DNA of 64,000 nucleotides from Pleionea litopenaei (GTDB taxonomy: Bacteria; Pseudomonadota; Gammaproteobacteria; Enterobacterales; Kangiellaceae): positions 1,490,501 through 1,554,500 of the forward strand of contig NZ_CP133548.1 in assembly GCF_031198435.1 (NCBI RefSeq), read 5' to 3'. Made by a program: the position numbers and the translations under genes. The notes beneath the pieces are model-generated. The model was not told where the DNA came from, did no database searches, and worked only from the letters and a program-made list of their open reading frames with translations. Shown here in pieces: positions 36,934 through 48,107 of the stretch. How positions within the stretch are numbered: position 1 is the first letter of the stretch; each line of letters begins with the position of its first letter.

Positions 36934-38703
36934 TTAGTTTTCAAGTGGATGACTGGTCCAAGACTGATAATGTTCTTTCTGTTGATCAGTGGGTTGCTCG
37001 ACTGGAACTATTTTTAGCGATGTATTCTCATTCACTTCTGTCAGCAAAGTGGCTTCCTTTAGTTCATCTCTGCGAAAGAACTGAATAGTAATATTTTGTC
37101 CTATTGGAAGCGCTTCTATGCGTTCTTCAATATTGTCTTTACTGAGCCGCAACTTGTTGATTGCAACAATTCGATCGCCGCTGGTGAGTCCTGATTTCCA
37201 AGCTGAAGAATGCTTTTTAACTCGTTCTAAAACTAATTCGTTGTCGTATTTAATGCCTAAATCAACTTTTAAGTCTTCTTTCTTGAGACGTTCTATTTTC
37301 AAACCGAAATAATTCAACATGTCATCAAATGGAATGGGCTTCGTTCCCCATACATAGTCATCCCAAAAAGATCCAAAGTCTTTACCCGTGACTTCATTCA
37401 CTAAGCTTAAGAGGTCTTCATCTGTAAAACCTTTTTCACTGGCATTAAAACGCTGAAAAAGCAATCGATGAACGTCTTCGAAACGTTTCTGATTGTTCGT
37501 CGCTTCTCGTATTTTATAATCAAGAAGCCAACTGACTAACGAGCCTTTCGCATAAATATTGACACCATGATTAATAGTAAAGTCATTGGTAGACTCAATC
37601 CAACTATACCAGCTTGCTTCTGATACCGATTGAACCTCACGCCCAGGTCGATTTAAAAGCTTTTCGATCGACTTCGCGATCTCTTTATGAAACTCTGCTT
37701 GGGTTGAGATCTCTGCTCGTCGCACCAACAATGTATCGTAATAACTCGTCGACCCCTCTGCTACCCAAAGGAGAGGTGTATAGCTTTCTTTCTGATAGTC
37801 ATAGGGAACGAGAGCAGCTGGCCGGTAAGCTTTAACATTCCAAGTGTGTATTAGCTCGTGGGCAGCGGTACCCATAAAGTCTAGGTAATCAGAGCGAGAT
37901 CCGAACCGATCTCTTTGACGTTGAATGACTGTCGAATTAATGTGTTCAGTCGCGCCTCTAGGACCGCTGGTCGCGTGTATCATATAAACGTATCGAGAAT
38001 ACGGAAACTCTTTCCAAATCGCTTCGACTTGTCGGTCAAGCTTGGCTAAGTCACCTTCAATTTTGGCTTCATCGTAGTTTCCTCGTCCCCAAAATAACAA
38101 TTCATATTCACGGTCTCCGACGGTGAATTCTCGAAAAGAGTGAATACCCGTTTCTATCGGCGAATCAACTAAAACATCGTAATTATCAGCAACAAACGTG
38201 TGCTTACCCGCAGATTCCATTCCTGATCGTGAGCGCCATTTGTTAGGCACCATCAAACGAACTTTAATGGGTCGGTCACGCAGTTGAGGGCTATATACAA
38301 AGGTTGCGGTCGCATCTAAGAAGGCATGGGTGTCATCAATATGTCGAGTACGACTCCCAATATCATTAGCATACAATAAGTATTGTATGGTGACAGGTTC
38401 GCCGTTAGATTCAATTCGCCAGCTGGCTTTATCGATAGCTCGCCATTCAAGTGCTTTTCCATTCGCGTCAAAAGCGGAAAAATTTCGAATGCCTTTGCTT
38501 AAGTCGAGAATTTCATAACGCCCGGTTCTCCAGACTGGCAAACTAATATCTAACTGCTTACCCTCATGCTTGGGGAATTTAACTTGAATGTCAGCTAAAT
38601 GATGTTGTGGCTGTTGGAAATCTACTAAATAATGAACCTGATCTTTAGCGTCTATCAGGTTAGTTACTAACAGAACAACTGCTAGTCCAAAATACTTAAT
38701 CAT
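36934..38703 (-). CDS. M61-family metallopeptidase with PDZ domain, exported
   Basis: 589 residues. Signal peptide from MIKYFGLAVVLLVTNLIDA (about 19 residues). An N-terminal beta domain, then the gluzincin catalytic domain with HELIHTWN at 282-289 and a downstream Glu ligand in LWVAEGSTSYY; a C-terminal PDZ domain (about 480-560, KSGLTSGDRIVAINKLRL). M61 peptidases are glycyl aminopeptidases that trim peptides outside the cytoplasm. The start is chosen for the signal peptide and GGAG six bases upstream; nine more in-frame codons exist upstream. It lies just upstream of mtaB on the same strand. Confidence 0.92.
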   Translation of the reverse strand: MIKYFGLAVVLLVTNLIDAKDQVHYLVDFQQPQHHLADIQVKFPKHEGKQLDISLPVWRTGRYEILDLSKGIRNFSAFDANGKALEWRAIDKASWRIESNGEPVTIQYLLYANDIGSRTRHIDDTHAFLDATATFVYSPQLRDRPIKVRLMVPNKWRSRSGMESAGKHTFVADNYDVLVDSPIETGIHSFREFTVGDREYELLFWGRGNYDEAKIEGDLAKLDRQVEAIWKEFPYSRYVYMIHATSGPRGATEHINSTVIQRQRDRFGSRSDYLDFMGTAAHELIHTWNVKAYRPAALVPYDYQKESYTPLLWVAEGSTSYYDTLLVRRAEISTQAEFHKEIAKSIEKLLNRPGREVQSVSEASWYSWIESTNDFTINHGVNIYAKGSLVSWLLDYKIREATNNQKRFEDVHRLLFQRFNASEKGFTDEDLLSLVNEVTGKDFGSFWDDYVWGTKPIPFDDMLNYFGLKIERLKKEDLKVDLGIKYDNELVLERVKKHSSAWKSGLTSGDRIVAINKLRLSKDNIEERIEALPIGQNITIQFFRRDELKEATLLTEVNENTSLKIVPVEQPTDQQKEHYQSWTSHPLEN

Positions 38704-38783
38704 TACGACTCCAATTTTTGTATTACTCATGTTTTTAATTACTTAACGATACTATTTTTTAAAACTGCCCATAACAAAATTTG

Positions 38784-40100
38784 TCAAACGTCTCCATTTC
38801 TGTCGGAGGGTCGCGAATCAGACTTCACGTTAGCCAGCTGGTTTTTTACATCGATCCAGCGTGACATAAACTCGGTACTGCGCAGACTATGATGGCGTAA
38901 CATCGCGTTATAAAATAGCTGACTTCGATGTTCATCCATATCATCTAAGATGTTTTGCACGCGTGTTAGTAATTTTTTCTCAAGCGCCTCACGATCAAAG
39001 ACTTCTTTCATAATAGGAGCAATTGCTTGTTGCGCTCTCATCCACTTTTGAGAATTCTCATACAACTCTACCGCTTGTTGTACAAACTCATCCTCATTGC
39101 TAGCAATCGATCCTGGCCATGCTAACTCAGCATGCATACTTTCTGCACCCACCGGAGTCGTCACACTCGGCGTTCCCATTTGCATAGCGTCTATTAACTT
39201 ACCTTTAATACCTGCGCCAAACCTCAATGGTGCTAGCAATACTTTTGCTTCTGCAATCACTTGAAAGGCGTCTTGAGCTCGGTCTTTAATTAAAAAACCC
39301 GACTTTGAATCATTTAATGCCGTCGCTTTTGGCGGCGTATAAGCACCATAGATATGCAGTTCTGCTTGCGGTATTCTCGCTCGAATGTTTGGCCAAATCT
39401 GTTTTAAAAATAATACCGAGTCCCAATTAGGAGCATGTCGAAAATTACCGATGGCAACAAAGTGTTGTCGCTCTTCGAAGGGTTTAAAGTTGGCCTCTGA
39501 GAATGGAACCATAAATGGAATAGTAATGAGCTGTTGTTTTGGTACATTAAACTGACGTTGCAGCAGTTCACATTCAAAAGCAGAAATGATTAGTGATAAG
39601 TCACTTCGTAAAATAGCAGCGACCTCACGCAAGGTTAGCTCCGACATAAAGTCGCTATTCGCGATCTCTCGCTGCTGTTTAAATGCTCGATGACGAGCAT
39701 CTCTTAAGAATTGAAGATCTTCGGTATCAAGCACTCTTAATGCGTTAGGACAGCAACGCTCTACGCGCCAACCAAATTGCTCTTCCATCATAAAACGATC
39801 AAACAACACCACGGTTGGATTTAACTGAGAACAAAACTCATCAAAGGCATCATCATTTATTGCAATTGACTCCGTTTTTACTCCTATCGTTGATAAATCA
39901 AACATAAAATCGCTAGAACGTGCTGGTGACGCGAACACCACCTTAAATCCTGCCGTTTGAAAAGCTTGAATCAACGATAAAATATGCCGTCCTGCAGCCG
40001 ATGATTCTGGCTCCGGCCAAACGTATCCGATAACCAATAAGCTCGGTTTGAACTTTTTAGCGTCTATTTTTTCGAGATTACTTTGAGACAATTGACTCAC
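38784..40100 (-). CDS. GT4-type glycosyltransferase coupled to pyrC
   Basis: 438 residues. Two Rossmann-like halves: the N-terminal half has [19 protein letters not shown]; the C-terminal GT-B half has [24 protein letters not shown] and the donor-binding stretch [34 protein letters not shown] in segments. This is a family 4-like glycosyltransferase with unknown acceptor. It begins at GTG overlapping the pyrC stop (GTGA), so its translation depends on pyrC. No other polysaccharide genes are adjacent. No signal peptide or membrane helix. Confidence 0.85.
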   Translation of the reverse strand: MSQLSQSNLEKIDAKKFKPSLLVIGYVWPEPESSAAGRHILSLIQAFQTAGFKVVFASPARSSDFMFDLSTIGVKTESIAINDDAFDEFCSQLNPTVVLFDRFMMEEQFGWRVERCCPNALRVLDTEDLQFLRDARHRAFKQQREIANSDFMSELTLREVAAILRSDLSLIISAFECELLQRQFNVPKQQLITIPFMVPFSEANFKPFEERQHFVAIGNFRHAPNWDSVLFLKQIWPNIRARIPQAELHIYGAYTPPKATALNDSKSGFLIKDRAQDAFQVIAEAKVLLAPLRFGAGIKGKLIDAMQMGTPSVTTPVGAESMHAELAWPGSIASNEDEFVQQAVELYENSQKWMRAQQAIAPIMKEVFDREALEKKLLTRVQNILDDMDEHRSQLFYNAMLRHHSLRSTEFMSRWIDVKNQLANVKSDSRPSDRNGDV

Positions 40101-41146
40101 TTATCTTGCAACTTCCAAGCTAGCGTTTCGCCTGCATAAAATGGAACGATAGGATCGCCATTGGGCAATGCAATTTCATTAGGAACCTGCCACGGTTGTT
40201 TAATCAAGGTAATGGTATCTTTATTACGAGGTAAGCCATAAAAATCGGGCCCATTACAGCTAGCAAATGCCTCAAGATGCTCCAAGCAACCCAGTTGTTC
40301 AAAAATTTGAGCATAAAGCTCAATCGCACTCCATGCACTATAACAACCAGCACATCCACACGCGGTTTCCTTCTTATGTTTCGCATGAGGTGCTGAGTCA
40401 GTTCCTAGAAAAAATTTCTTCGAGCCAGACGCTACTGCTTTTTGTAAAGCTAACTGATGGGTGTTTCGTTTTAAAACAGGCAAGCAATAGTTATGCGGGC
40501 GAATGCCACCGACCAGCAAGTCATTTCGATTCATCAATAAATGCTGAGGCGTTATGGTTGCTGCTACTTTGTCTGTCGCGGTCACTACAAAGTCGACCGC
40601 ATCCTTTGTTGTGATATGCTCAAAAACCACTTTTAGTTCTGGCATGGCTCGTACAATTGGGTATAAATGTCGATCGATAAATACTTTCTCTCGATCGAAA
40701 ATATCGATATCGCCGTCAGTCACCTCACCGTGAATCAATAGCAGCATATCAACTTTGGCCATCTCTTCGAAAATGGGGAACAAGGCTTCTACTTGACCCA
40801 CAGCCGCATCTGAGTTGGTTGTCGCTCCAGCCGGATAGAGTTTCGCGGCTACAACACCCGCAGCCTTTGCCTGTCGAATATCTTCGATGGTGGTTGAGTT
40901 GGTAAGATACAACGTCATCAAAGGCTCAAACTCAACGCCTGCCGGAACCGCGGCCATAATTCGCTTTTGATAATCAATGGCCATCGCCGATGTAGTTACT
41001 GGGGGGACTAAGTTAGGCATTACAATGGCGCGACGAAAACAACGCGTAGTGGCAGGTACTGTTTCGTGCAAGATATCACCGTCTCGAAAGTGTAGGTGCC
41101 AATCGTCAGGTTGAATTATGGTAATCTGTGTTGTGGTGTCAGACAT
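40097..41146 (-). CDS. pyrC: Dihydroorotase (class II)
   Basis: 349 residues (E. coli PyrC 348). Zinc-binding [10 protein letters not shown] near residue 14, the carbamylated Lys in [14 protein letters not shown], later ligands in LIHGEV and [10 protein letters not shown], and the active-site Asp in LGTDSAPH. It cyclises carbamoyl-aspartate to dihydroorotate in pyrimidine synthesis. It overlaps the following glycosyltransferase by four bases. Confidence 0.97.
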   Translation of the reverse strand: MSDTTTQITIIQPDDWHLHFRDGDILHETVPATTRCFRRAIVMPNLVPPVTTSAMAIDYQKRIMAAVPAGVEFEPLMTLYLTNSTTIEDIRQAKAAGVVAAKLYPAGATTNSDAAVGQVEALFPIFEEMAKVDMLLLIHGEVTDGDIDIFDREKVFIDRHLYPIVRAMPELKVVFEHITTKDAVDFVVTATDKVAATITPQHLLMNRNDLLVGGIRPHNYCLPVLKRNTHQLALQKAVASGSKKFFLGTDSAPHAKHKKETACGCAGCYSAWSAIELYAQIFEQLGCLEHLEAFASCNGPDFYGLPRNKDTITLIKQPWQVPNEIALPNGDPIVPFYAGETLAWKLQDK

Positions 41147-41260
41147 GCAATCTCCGCAGTAGCCAGTTAATACAATCGCTAACCGCGGATTATACCATTA
41201 TTTACTCAAAAAAATCGCCAACCAGTGATAGCGGTCGCTTGTCTGATACAGGCTCGGATA

Positions 41261-41306
41261 TTGGTGGTGTCTGATGCCAGTGAAACCTCTCTCAACTCAC
41301 CACCAA
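41261..41306. other. 9-bp inverted repeat downstream of the glycerophosphodiesterase gene
   Basis: TTGGTGGTG and CACCACCAA are separated by 28 bases in the gap between the glycerophosphodiesterase gene and pyrC. No T run; could be an mRNA 3' structure or an operator of pyrC. Confidence 0.35.
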
Positions 41307-41326
41307 AAGCCATTAAAAACAACCCA

Positions 41327-42613
41327 TTAGTCTAGATTCATGCAGTTCGCATAATAACTGGTGGTCGCAGGCCAATCAGAAAAAACACCGATTACCCCGA
41401 CCTTTTTAGCCAGAGCATCCAGTACTTGATAGGTATCTCCATCATTATTGATGGCCTCAGATATCGACTGGTGATACCAGCCGCCGCCAGCTTTTAGCGG
41501 TCCGTCGCGCTCCAATGTCCAAGTGATAATTTTCAAGCCTGCTTGACGAGCATACTTGGCGTAATCAGAAGCCACCAATTGTTGCTCCTCGTCTAAAGTA
41601 AGCAAGGCCCACATTGGCGGAGCAATAACACGAACACCTTTCTCACGTAAGCTCATCATGTCGCTCAAGCTAGGAACATAATCTGCTTGTGTATACATGC
41701 GGTCATCCAAGTAAACGGCCTGACGAGCAAAACGCGGCTCATGTTCAACCCAATATTCAACATCAGACAGATTAAATGATTGCGGTAACACGCGCTTAGG
41801 ACTAACTCCTGCCGCTTTGTATTCGTCGATCATTTGTTGGGCATAATCTTGTTGTGAATAGTCACCCTCGAACGGCATACTAACGCTCGGAGCTTTTAGC
41901 TCTGGAGTCATTTTTACGCCTAGCTTGTTGAACAGTTGAATACTTTCTGCATGCGTGAGTAAGGTCCCACACTGGGAATAAAGATCCGTGCGCCAGTTTG
42001 CAGTGCCTTGCATGTATTGTTCCGCAGTAGTGGCCGTCGGATCGCTAGCATCCATTTTTCCACACAGCGACTTAAACTCAGCCAGCGTGATATCACTAGT
42101 ACAGCATTGCGCCGTCGCTGGTGTTGAAGTTGCCGCATTGGCGGGAACAAAGGGCTGAGAACATTTCGAGGCTAACTCTGGAATACCTAAGATATTTGTC
42201 GTTGTATGCAGATCACATTGTGAATGACGACAAACCAGCTGCTTATCTTTAGTAAATGTCACATCACACTCAATCACCCCAGCGCCCATTTTAGCCGCAG
42301 CCATGTAAGACTCTTTTGTGTGCTCAGGAAATTGCATTGGTGCACCTCGATGCCCAATTGAAAAATCGGTTTTCTTGAAAAACAATCGGTTTTCACATCG
42401 CTTTAACGCGCTTTTTAAAGCGCCATCATCCATGTCGTCTAGTAAATAGAAAGGTCGTGGTCCAAGCTCATTTTGATAACGAGAAAGACCTCTCGAAGCG
42501 TGTTTTTCATCAACCTGGTTCGATAAAGCGGCATCATTCACTTGATACTTAGCCGCATCAACGCCTATGCTTAAAGACATTGCTACGACACATAAACTTG
42601 TCGTTAATTTCAT
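41327..42613 (-). CDS. Exported glycerophosphodiester phosphodiesterase (GlpQ-like)
   Basis: 428 residues. A signal peptide ends near GVDA (about residue 20). GDPD core: [17 protein letters not shown] with the catalytic His-Arg, [10 protein letters not shown] with the metal Glu/Asp, and CRHSQCDL with the second His; the TIM-barrel ends with [10 protein letters not shown]. It cleaves glycerophosphodiesters to glycerol-3-phosphate and an alcohol. A 70-residue extension before the core and a cysteine-rich insert (CSQPF..CCTS..CGK) are longer than in E. coli GlpQ and probably form disulfides. It is divergent from the aminotransferase. A single Pho-box half-site (ATGACAG at 42653) lies upstream, too little to call regulation. 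Confidence 0.88.
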   Translation of the reverse strand: MKLTTSLCVVAMSLSIGVDAAKYQVNDAALSNQVDEKHASRGLSRYQNELGPRPFYLLDDMDDGALKSALKRCENRLFFKKTDFSIGHRGAPMQFPEHTKESYMAAAKMGAGVIECDVTFTKDKQLVCRHSQCDLHTTTNILGIPELASKCSQPFVPANAATSTPATAQCCTSDITLAEFKSLCGKMDASDPTATTAEQYMQGTANWRTDLYSQCGTLLTHAESIQLFNKLGVKMTPELKAPSVSMPFEGDYSQQDYAQQMIDEYKAAGVSPKRVLPQSFNLSDVEYWVEHEPRFARQAVYLDDRMYTQADYVPSLSDMMSLREKGVRVIAPPMWALLTLDEEQQLVASDYAKYARQAGLKIITWTLERDGPLKAGGGWYHQSISEAINNDGDTYQVLDALAKKVGVIGVFSDWPATTSYYANCMNLD

Positions 42614-42800
42614 ACTTGCTCCTGCTTTTGTTTTGAGTATTGTTTTTGTATATGACAGCCATCCTTATTATTTTGAGAGCCATCAATCACAATTAGCATA
42701 ATGAGATAGTGTGAATCTACGATGAGAATAATATGACCGTCTTGCGAAAATGCGATCACATTAGACATGTAATATAACGAAAGGATGTGGAGACGACACC

Positions 42801-44093
42801 ATGAAAAAACAGCCTGATGTCCATCTAAACCTAAATGTACGAGGCCTATCGCTTTCGGCCACTTTAGCCATCAATGAAATTAGTAATGATCTCATTCGTC
42901 GGGGAGAGCAAGTCATAAAGTTAGGTTTAGGGCAAAGTCCCTTCCCTGTTCCGCAAGTCGTTGAAGACGCATTAAAGTCGAACGCGCATCAGAAAGACTA
43001 CTTGCCTGTCGCCGGATTGCGCAAATTACGCGGTGCTGTCGCTGAATATCATCACCGTCAGGGCATTGCCACAGCTCCCGATCACATTCTTATCGGGCCA
43101 GGCTCCAAAGAACTCATGTTTATACTGCAATTGGTTTACTACGGTGACTTGGTAATACCAACACCTAGCTGGGTATCTTATGCCCCTCAAGCAATGATTC
43201 TCGGACGACAAATTCGTTGGCTAAAAACAGAAAGCAAACATAACTGGCAAGTGACGCCCGACAGCATTGAGCAACTGTGTTCCGCCGATCCGAATAAACC
43301 CCGTCTAATGATCTTAAATTACCCAGCGAATCCACACGGTTACACCTACACTGAGCGAGAACTAAAAGCACTGGCAAAAAAATTAAGAAAATACAAAGTG
43401 CTGGTGTTGTCGGATGAAATTTATGGTGAATTAGATTTCGATGGTAGCCATACCTCGATTGCAAAATATTACCCCGAGGGAACCATCATTAGTTCAGGGC
43501 TGAGTAAATGGTGTGGCGCTGGAGGATGGCGTCTAGGTACCTTTGCTTTTCCTCCCAACCTCAGCTGGCTAATGGACGCCATGTCGATTGTCGCCAGTGA
43601 AACTTACACCTCCACTTCAGCTCCGATTCAATATGCCGCGGTTCGCGCTTTCCAGGGAGGTTTAGAAATAGAGCGCTATTTAGCCAATAGCCGACGAATT
43701 CTGTACACCCTCGCCAAAAGTATCGTAACGAAAATGCAAACCGCTGGTTTTGAATTAGCAATGCCTGACGGCGCTTTCTACCTATTCCCGAATTTTGAAC
43801 CCTTTCGAGGTGTCTTATCGGAGCGCGGAATTTCGACAAGCACCCAGTTATGCGAGAAAATTTTAACCGAAACTGGCGTTGCGATGTTGCCAGGAGAAGC
43901 CTTTGGACGTCCGCCAGAAGAACTGACAACACGAATCGCCTTCGTTGATTTTGATGGTGCCAAAGCGCTGATGGCAGCAGAGCAAGTGCCTTTGGATCAA
44001 GAGTTAGACGAACAATTCGCAGAACAGTATGGTGGCAATTGTATTTTGGGAGTGACTAAAATTATTGAGTGGCTTGAGGGCGTCGTTGAATGA
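42801..44093 (+). CDS. Class I/II pyridoxal-phosphate aminotransferase
   Basis: 430 residues, fold type I. The PLP-lysine motif is SSGLSKWCGAGGWRLG; NYPANPHGYTY, SDEIYGELDFDG and a C-terminal Arg region (TRIAFVDFDG) complete the AspAT-like active site. Substrate unknown; such enzymes act on aspartate, aromatic or branched-chain amino acids. GGAGA about nine bases before the ATG supports the start. It converges with the DUF4442 gene, 19 bases apart. Confidence 0.9.
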   Translation: MKKQPDVHLNLNVRGLSLSATLAINEISNDLIRRGEQVIKLGLGQSPFPVPQVVEDALKSNAHQKDYLPVAGLRKLRGAVAEYHHRQGIATAPDHILIGPGSKELMFILQLVYYGDLVIPTPSWVSYAPQAMILGRQIRWLKTESKHNWQVTPDSIEQLCSADPNKPRLMILNYPANPHGYTYTERELKALAKKLRKYKVLVLSDEIYGELDFDGSHTSIAKYYPEGTIISSGLSKWCGAGGWRLGTFAFPPNLSWLMDAMSIVASETYTSTSAPIQYAAVRAFQGGLEIERYLANSRRILYTLAKSIVTKMQTAGFELAMPDGAFYLFPNFEPFRGVLSERGISTSTQLCEKILTETGVAMLPGEAFGRPPEELTTRIAFVDFDGAKALMAAEQVPLDQELDEQFAEQYGGNCILGVTKIIEWLEGVVE

Positions 44094-44112
44094 CTCAACG
44101 ACGCCATCTTAA

Positions 44113-44598
44113 TTAGCGCTTTGGCGTCCAAGCCCAGATCATTTCACATTCAATCGGCTGCTTGCCTTCGCTATCCGTCACGGTTACCGGTACCAGAATT
44201 TCACCTTTCTCAGTATCAATGATGTGCTGTATTTGCTCCGGAGTGAGTTCTGCTTTTGCGGTTAAGTCACCACTTGCTCGCTTTACATAATTAATTTTCA
44301 TTGACTTTATAACCGGTGTTCGATCATCTGGTACGTTCATTCCAACTAACATGCCAGTCGCGGTTTCCGCCAGCAATCCCATAGCAGCAGCGTGAACACC
44401 CTTGATATGGTTGCGTACTTTTTTTCGATTCTTTAAAGTCCAAACACTTTCTTCGCGCGTCAAGGTTTGACACTTAACACCAGCCGTGCCGACGAACTTA
44501 ATTGTTGAACCCAATAAGTAATTCAGCAACCAGCCACGATACAAAGGAGAACGGTTCTGGATTTTCTCCACCAGTGATGCAAAGTAATTCTTTTTCAT
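44113..44598 (-). CDS. DUF4442 hotdog-fold protein (thioesterase-like)
   Basis: 161 residues. The sequence fits DUF4442/YiiD-like hotdog proteins: VRNHIKGVHAAAMGLLAETATGMLVGMN is the central helix with the HxxA pattern, followed by strands ending in EMIWAWTPKR. These resemble acyl-CoA thioesterases; no substrate can be named. It lies 23 bases downstream of the AddA-like gene on the same strand and may be its last operon member. Confidence 0.82.
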   Translation of the reverse strand: MKKNYFASLVEKIQNRSPLYRGWLLNYLLGSTIKFVGTAGVKCQTLTREESVWTLKNRKKVRNHIKGVHAAAMGLLAETATGMLVGMNVPDDRTPVIKSMKINYVKRASGDLTAKAELTPEQIQHIIDTEKGEILVPVTVTDSEGKQPIECEMIWAWTPKR

Positions 44599-44621
44599 AC
44601 AACGTCTCTAAGGTTAGTTTT

Positions 44622-47600
44622 CTAAACAATATCGGTATATTCGAGTAATTTCTGATGCATTGGTAGGTACAATGCACACTTGATAGGTCGATTATCCAAT
44701 GCTTTCATTAATGCCGCGTAGCGAGTTAATTGGCCTCGATAGCGTTCCAATTCTGACTCAAAGTAGTCTTCTAAGCGGCCACCTGAGTGCTCGCCACTTT
44801 TGAAATCAATAATCCAACGATGATTATTTGAATCAACAAATGTGCGGTCAATAACGAAAGAGCGAAAAGTATCGTTAATTCGCGTCGACAATGGATACTC
44901 AGAAGCGGCGTCTTGATGACGTGTCAGCAACCAACGACCGGTTTCATCTTTGAGGGTATTAGTAAGCGCCCTGATTACTTTATCAACACAATTAGACAGA
45001 TCAGATTGTACTACAAATTGTCGTTGAAAATAGTTTTGATACAGTGATTTTCGATCAAGAATTCGTTGCTCATTCCATTGCTCAACGCCCAATTCAGCGA
45101 TCAGTTGCAATTCTTGATGAACCAAGTTTCCAATCAGCGCCGCTTGATCACTTGCCCAGTCAAATGAAGGTTCCTCATCTTGTGCAAGCGTTAAGTCAGG
45201 CGAGTGAACACTTAATATCGACTCAGGTAAAACAAACTCTTGTTGCAACGAAATACGGCGAATTGCGCGAGTAGACTCATTGGTTAACTTAGCGAAAGAA
45301 TCGTTTGGCTCATCAACCGTAATATCATTGCTCACTTGACGCTCAATCGCCGGCCAAAGTTGAGCGAGTAGCGAATCTTTCGCTGGTTGAGAGACTTGCC
45401 AATGATTCCCTGAATCACTGTCTTGATCGTCTTGCAACTTTACTTTAGTTTGCGCAATCAAATGCAACTTTTTCCGAGCACGGGTTACGCCTACATACAA
45501 CAACCGACCTGCTTCGAAATCCGCTTTAGAACGATTAATTTCATGCAACAACTTGTAAATTCTATCTTGCTCTTGATTGCCCGTTGGCATCGGAGCGACA
45601 AGAAAATTAGCGGGTTGATAGTACTCAGGTAATTCTTGCCAAAGAAGTAACTGCTTATCGTCTGCTCTTGCTTTTCGTTCAAGATGAGGAATGATGACAT
45701 GATCAAACTCCAAACCTTTCGATTTATGAATTGACATAACAGATACATAAAAACCATCTGCACGAGAATCTGGAGCAGAAAAAAGTTCAGCAATCATCTC
45801 GTACAATTTATCAACTCTAACATGACTCTGATCGTTAAGCTTTTTAGCAAGCGTCTCAATGAATGTGTTGCAATCATTGATATCTCTAGCTTTTGAATAA
45901 ACGTGTAAACCACCTAACGCAGACCATGCCGAGTACACTAATTCGGCCAAAGGTGCACTTGCACGCTGTTTCAATAGAGGATTCAAGCGCTCAAACACTT
46001 TTTTCAATCGCGGTTGCTCTTCAATGGCAATGGCATTCCAAAGTGGATCGCTAGTAGGCTCATTATATTGCAGAAAATTGGCTAACGTTTGCCAAGGACC
46101 GATAGAGGATGAAAATAACTTAGTCGTCGTTTCAAGGCTCACGCCACACAAAGTTGAACGCAACAGTGCTGCCAAAGCAAGCTTATCACTCGGATTTAAT
46201 AAAAAACGAGTTATTTGCATTAAGCACTTAATCATTGGTCGCTGTTCTAATCGCTCCATCTCAACGGCTTCAACAGGAATATGTTTTGCTTTTAATTCAG
46301 CAATTATCTCTGCCGCGTGTTGTTTCGAGCGCACGAGAATCGCAACACTATCTGAACTCGACTGCTCTTTAATTTCTTCTATGAGCTTAAACATGGTTGC
46401 AACCTGAAAATCAGAGTCGCTTTCAACATACCGGTGATGAAAATGCACAGCATCGGCATTATTATCATTTTTGGGATCTGCCAAACTGATCGGAACGGCA
46501 CCCAACATCGCGTTTTCAGACGTTGGAAAAATCTGAGTAAAGGCTTGATTAACCCAATTAACGATGCCCGCCTCGGAACGAAAGTTCATCGTTAGGTTAA
46601 GCGGCTTGAGGTTTAGTCCCGCAATCCCTCGCTGTCTCGACTCAAGAAATAACCCAACATCGGCTTCTCGAAATCGGTAGATTGACTGCATCGGATCGCC
46701 AACAACAAATAAAGTTCGTCCGTCATTTTCTTGCCACCCTTGAGTCAATAATCGGATTAACTCATATTGACTATGTGATGTATCTTGAAACTCATCCACT
46801 AAAATATGCTGAATACGATAATCCATCTTTAGAGCTAGGTCAGTTGCGCCAATCTCATCTTCTAAAGCATGCAGAGCGGCTAGCGACAACTCCGAAAAAT
46901 CAACCTTAGCTTGACTTTGAAACTCGACCTTTAAGAAACCAAGAAGCATTTTTAAACACGCTTCTAGCGCTTCTATCATTGTCCATTGTGAGTCGGAGTA
47001 TTTAGGTAGAGGCAAACTCAAACAGTCTGCTAGTTGCGTTAAGAACCGAGTATGACTCTCTAGCCCACTACAAAGCTCTTCACGTAACGACTTTTGTAAC
47101 TTAGCAATCGGCTTAGCTTCTTTAATCTTAGTTGAAGCAGGAATAACACCATCTGCTTGGGTCCATTTAGCTTTCAGAGTTAGCTTTGATTTAGTCAGTA
47201 ATATCGTTGCAACCAATTGCCACTGTTCTAGGTTATTCAACGTGCATTCAGGCCACGCCTCTATCGATTTGAGTTGAAGTAAAGGATGATTGTCAGAGAG
47301 CGGCTTGTCGAGATAAGCTAAATTATTCCGCAACGACTCTACAAATTCAGCCCATGGTTTATTCAGGCTGTGAGGCACAGATTTAAACAACGCTTGCAAA
47401 CGATCTTCTAGAAAAGTTTCTAGAGCTCTCTCAAGAGCACTGCGATCCAATAATTTTTCACCCGATATAAAGTGTCGAATCCATTGATCACGTCGAGCTA
47501 GCATACCAATGAATAGCTGTGATAATTTATTGACATCGTTTCCTACGGAGCGAAGCAAAACCAAGACCGCCTGTTCAATCTCGGCCATAGCAGTATCATC

Positions 47601-48107
47601 ATCTGAATCTTGAAACGATCGGTCAACTAATACGGAGCGAATAAACGATACGGCGGCCTCTCGATAAATTGGAGTAGGTTTCTCCTCAATTCCAGAGGAT
47701 ATCCCGAAGTGAGCAATGAGTGGCATTTGCTTCACCAAGCTTGACGATAAGCTATCGATGGTCTGTATTTTTAGCCGTGCTGGATTATCAAGAATATTCC
47801 AATTATTTTCATGATCTCGCGCTAACGCTTCGGCGGCTATTTCCCAAGTCTTTTTCTCGTGATTTTCTTCAGGCATCAGCTCTTTTGCCGTCTGAAGTGC
47901 ATCGAGAATTCTCGCCCGCATTTCATTAGCGGCTTTACGAGTAAAGGTAATCGCTAAAATATTTTCTGGACGATCAACAGCAGCCAATAATTTCAAGTAG
48001 CGCTGTGTAATCAATCCTGTTTTACCCGAGCCCGCAGGTGCTTGGACAATAAAAGATTGTCGAGGATCTAGCGCTTCGAGCCTAGCTTCTGCGTCGTTAA
48101 CGATCAT
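44622..48107 (-). CDS. AddA/RecB-type helicase-nuclease subunit
   Basis: 1161 residues. UvrD/Rep-type superfamily 1A helicase: Walker A QAPAGSGKT at 22-30, motif Ia ITFTRKAANEMR, Walker B LVDEFQDTSHSQ, VGDPMQSIYRFREADVG, MNFRSEAGIV, and the late VMSIHKSKGLEFDHVI and YVGVTRARKKLHLI. A C-terminal PD-(D/E)XK nuclease has WIIDFKSGE followed by the QLTRYAALM Gln-Tyr motif. With its partner it should resect double-strand breaks and load RecA, like AddAB or RecBCD. It overlaps the partner gene by four bases. Confidence 0.92.
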   Translation of the reverse strand: MIVNDAEARLEALDPRQSFIVQAPAGSGKTGLITQRYLKLLAAVDRPENILAITFTRKAANEMRARILDALQTAKELMPEENHEKKTWEIAAEALARDHENNWNILDNPARLKIQTIDSLSSSLVKQMPLIAHFGISSGIEEKPTPIYREAAVSFIRSVLVDRSFQDSDDDTAMAEIEQAVLVLLRSVGNDVNKLSQLFIGMLARRDQWIRHFISGEKLLDRSALERALETFLEDRLQALFKSVPHSLNKPWAEFVESLRNNLAYLDKPLSDNHPLLQLKSIEAWPECTLNNLEQWQLVATILLTKSKLTLKAKWTQADGVIPASTKIKEAKPIAKLQKSLREELCSGLESHTRFLTQLADCLSLPLPKYSDSQWTMIEALEACLKMLLGFLKVEFQSQAKVDFSELSLAALHALEDEIGATDLALKMDYRIQHILVDEFQDTSHSQYELIRLLTQGWQENDGRTLFVVGDPMQSIYRFREADVGLFLESRQRGIAGLNLKPLNLTMNFRSEAGIVNWVNQAFTQIFPTSENAMLGAVPISLADPKNDNNADAVHFHHRYVESDSDFQVATMFKLIEEIKEQSSSDSVAILVRSKQHAAEIIAELKAKHIPVEAVEMERLEQRPMIKCLMQITRFLLNPSDKLALAALLRSTLCGVSLETTTKLFSSSIGPWQTLANFLQYNEPTSDPLWNAIAIEEQPRLKKVFERLNPLLKQRASAPLAELVYSAWSALGGLHVYSKARDINDCNTFIETLAKKLNDQSHVRVDKLYEMIAELFSAPDSRADGFYVSVMSIHKSKGLEFDHVIIPHLERKARADDKQLLLWQELPEYYQPANFLVAPMPTGNQEQDRIYKLLHEINRSKADFEAGRLLYVGVTRARKKLHLIAQTKVKLQDDQDSDSGNHWQVSQPAKDSLLAQLWPAIERQVSNDITVDEPNDSFAKLTNESTRAIRRISLQQEFVLPESILSVHSPDLTLAQDEEPSFDWASDQAALIGNLVHQELQLIAELGVEQWNEQRILDRKSLYQNYFQRQFVVQSDLSNCVDKVIRALTNTLKDETGRWLLTRHQDAASEYPLSTRINDTFRSFVIDRTFVDSNNHRWIIDFKSGEHSGGRLEDYFESELERYRGQLTRYAALMKALDNRPIKCALYLPMHQKLLEYTDIV

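Noticed and set aside
42650-42660. Pho box before the glycerophosphodiesterase gene
   Set aside because: Only one CTGTCAT half-site was found; no second repeat at 11-base spacing.
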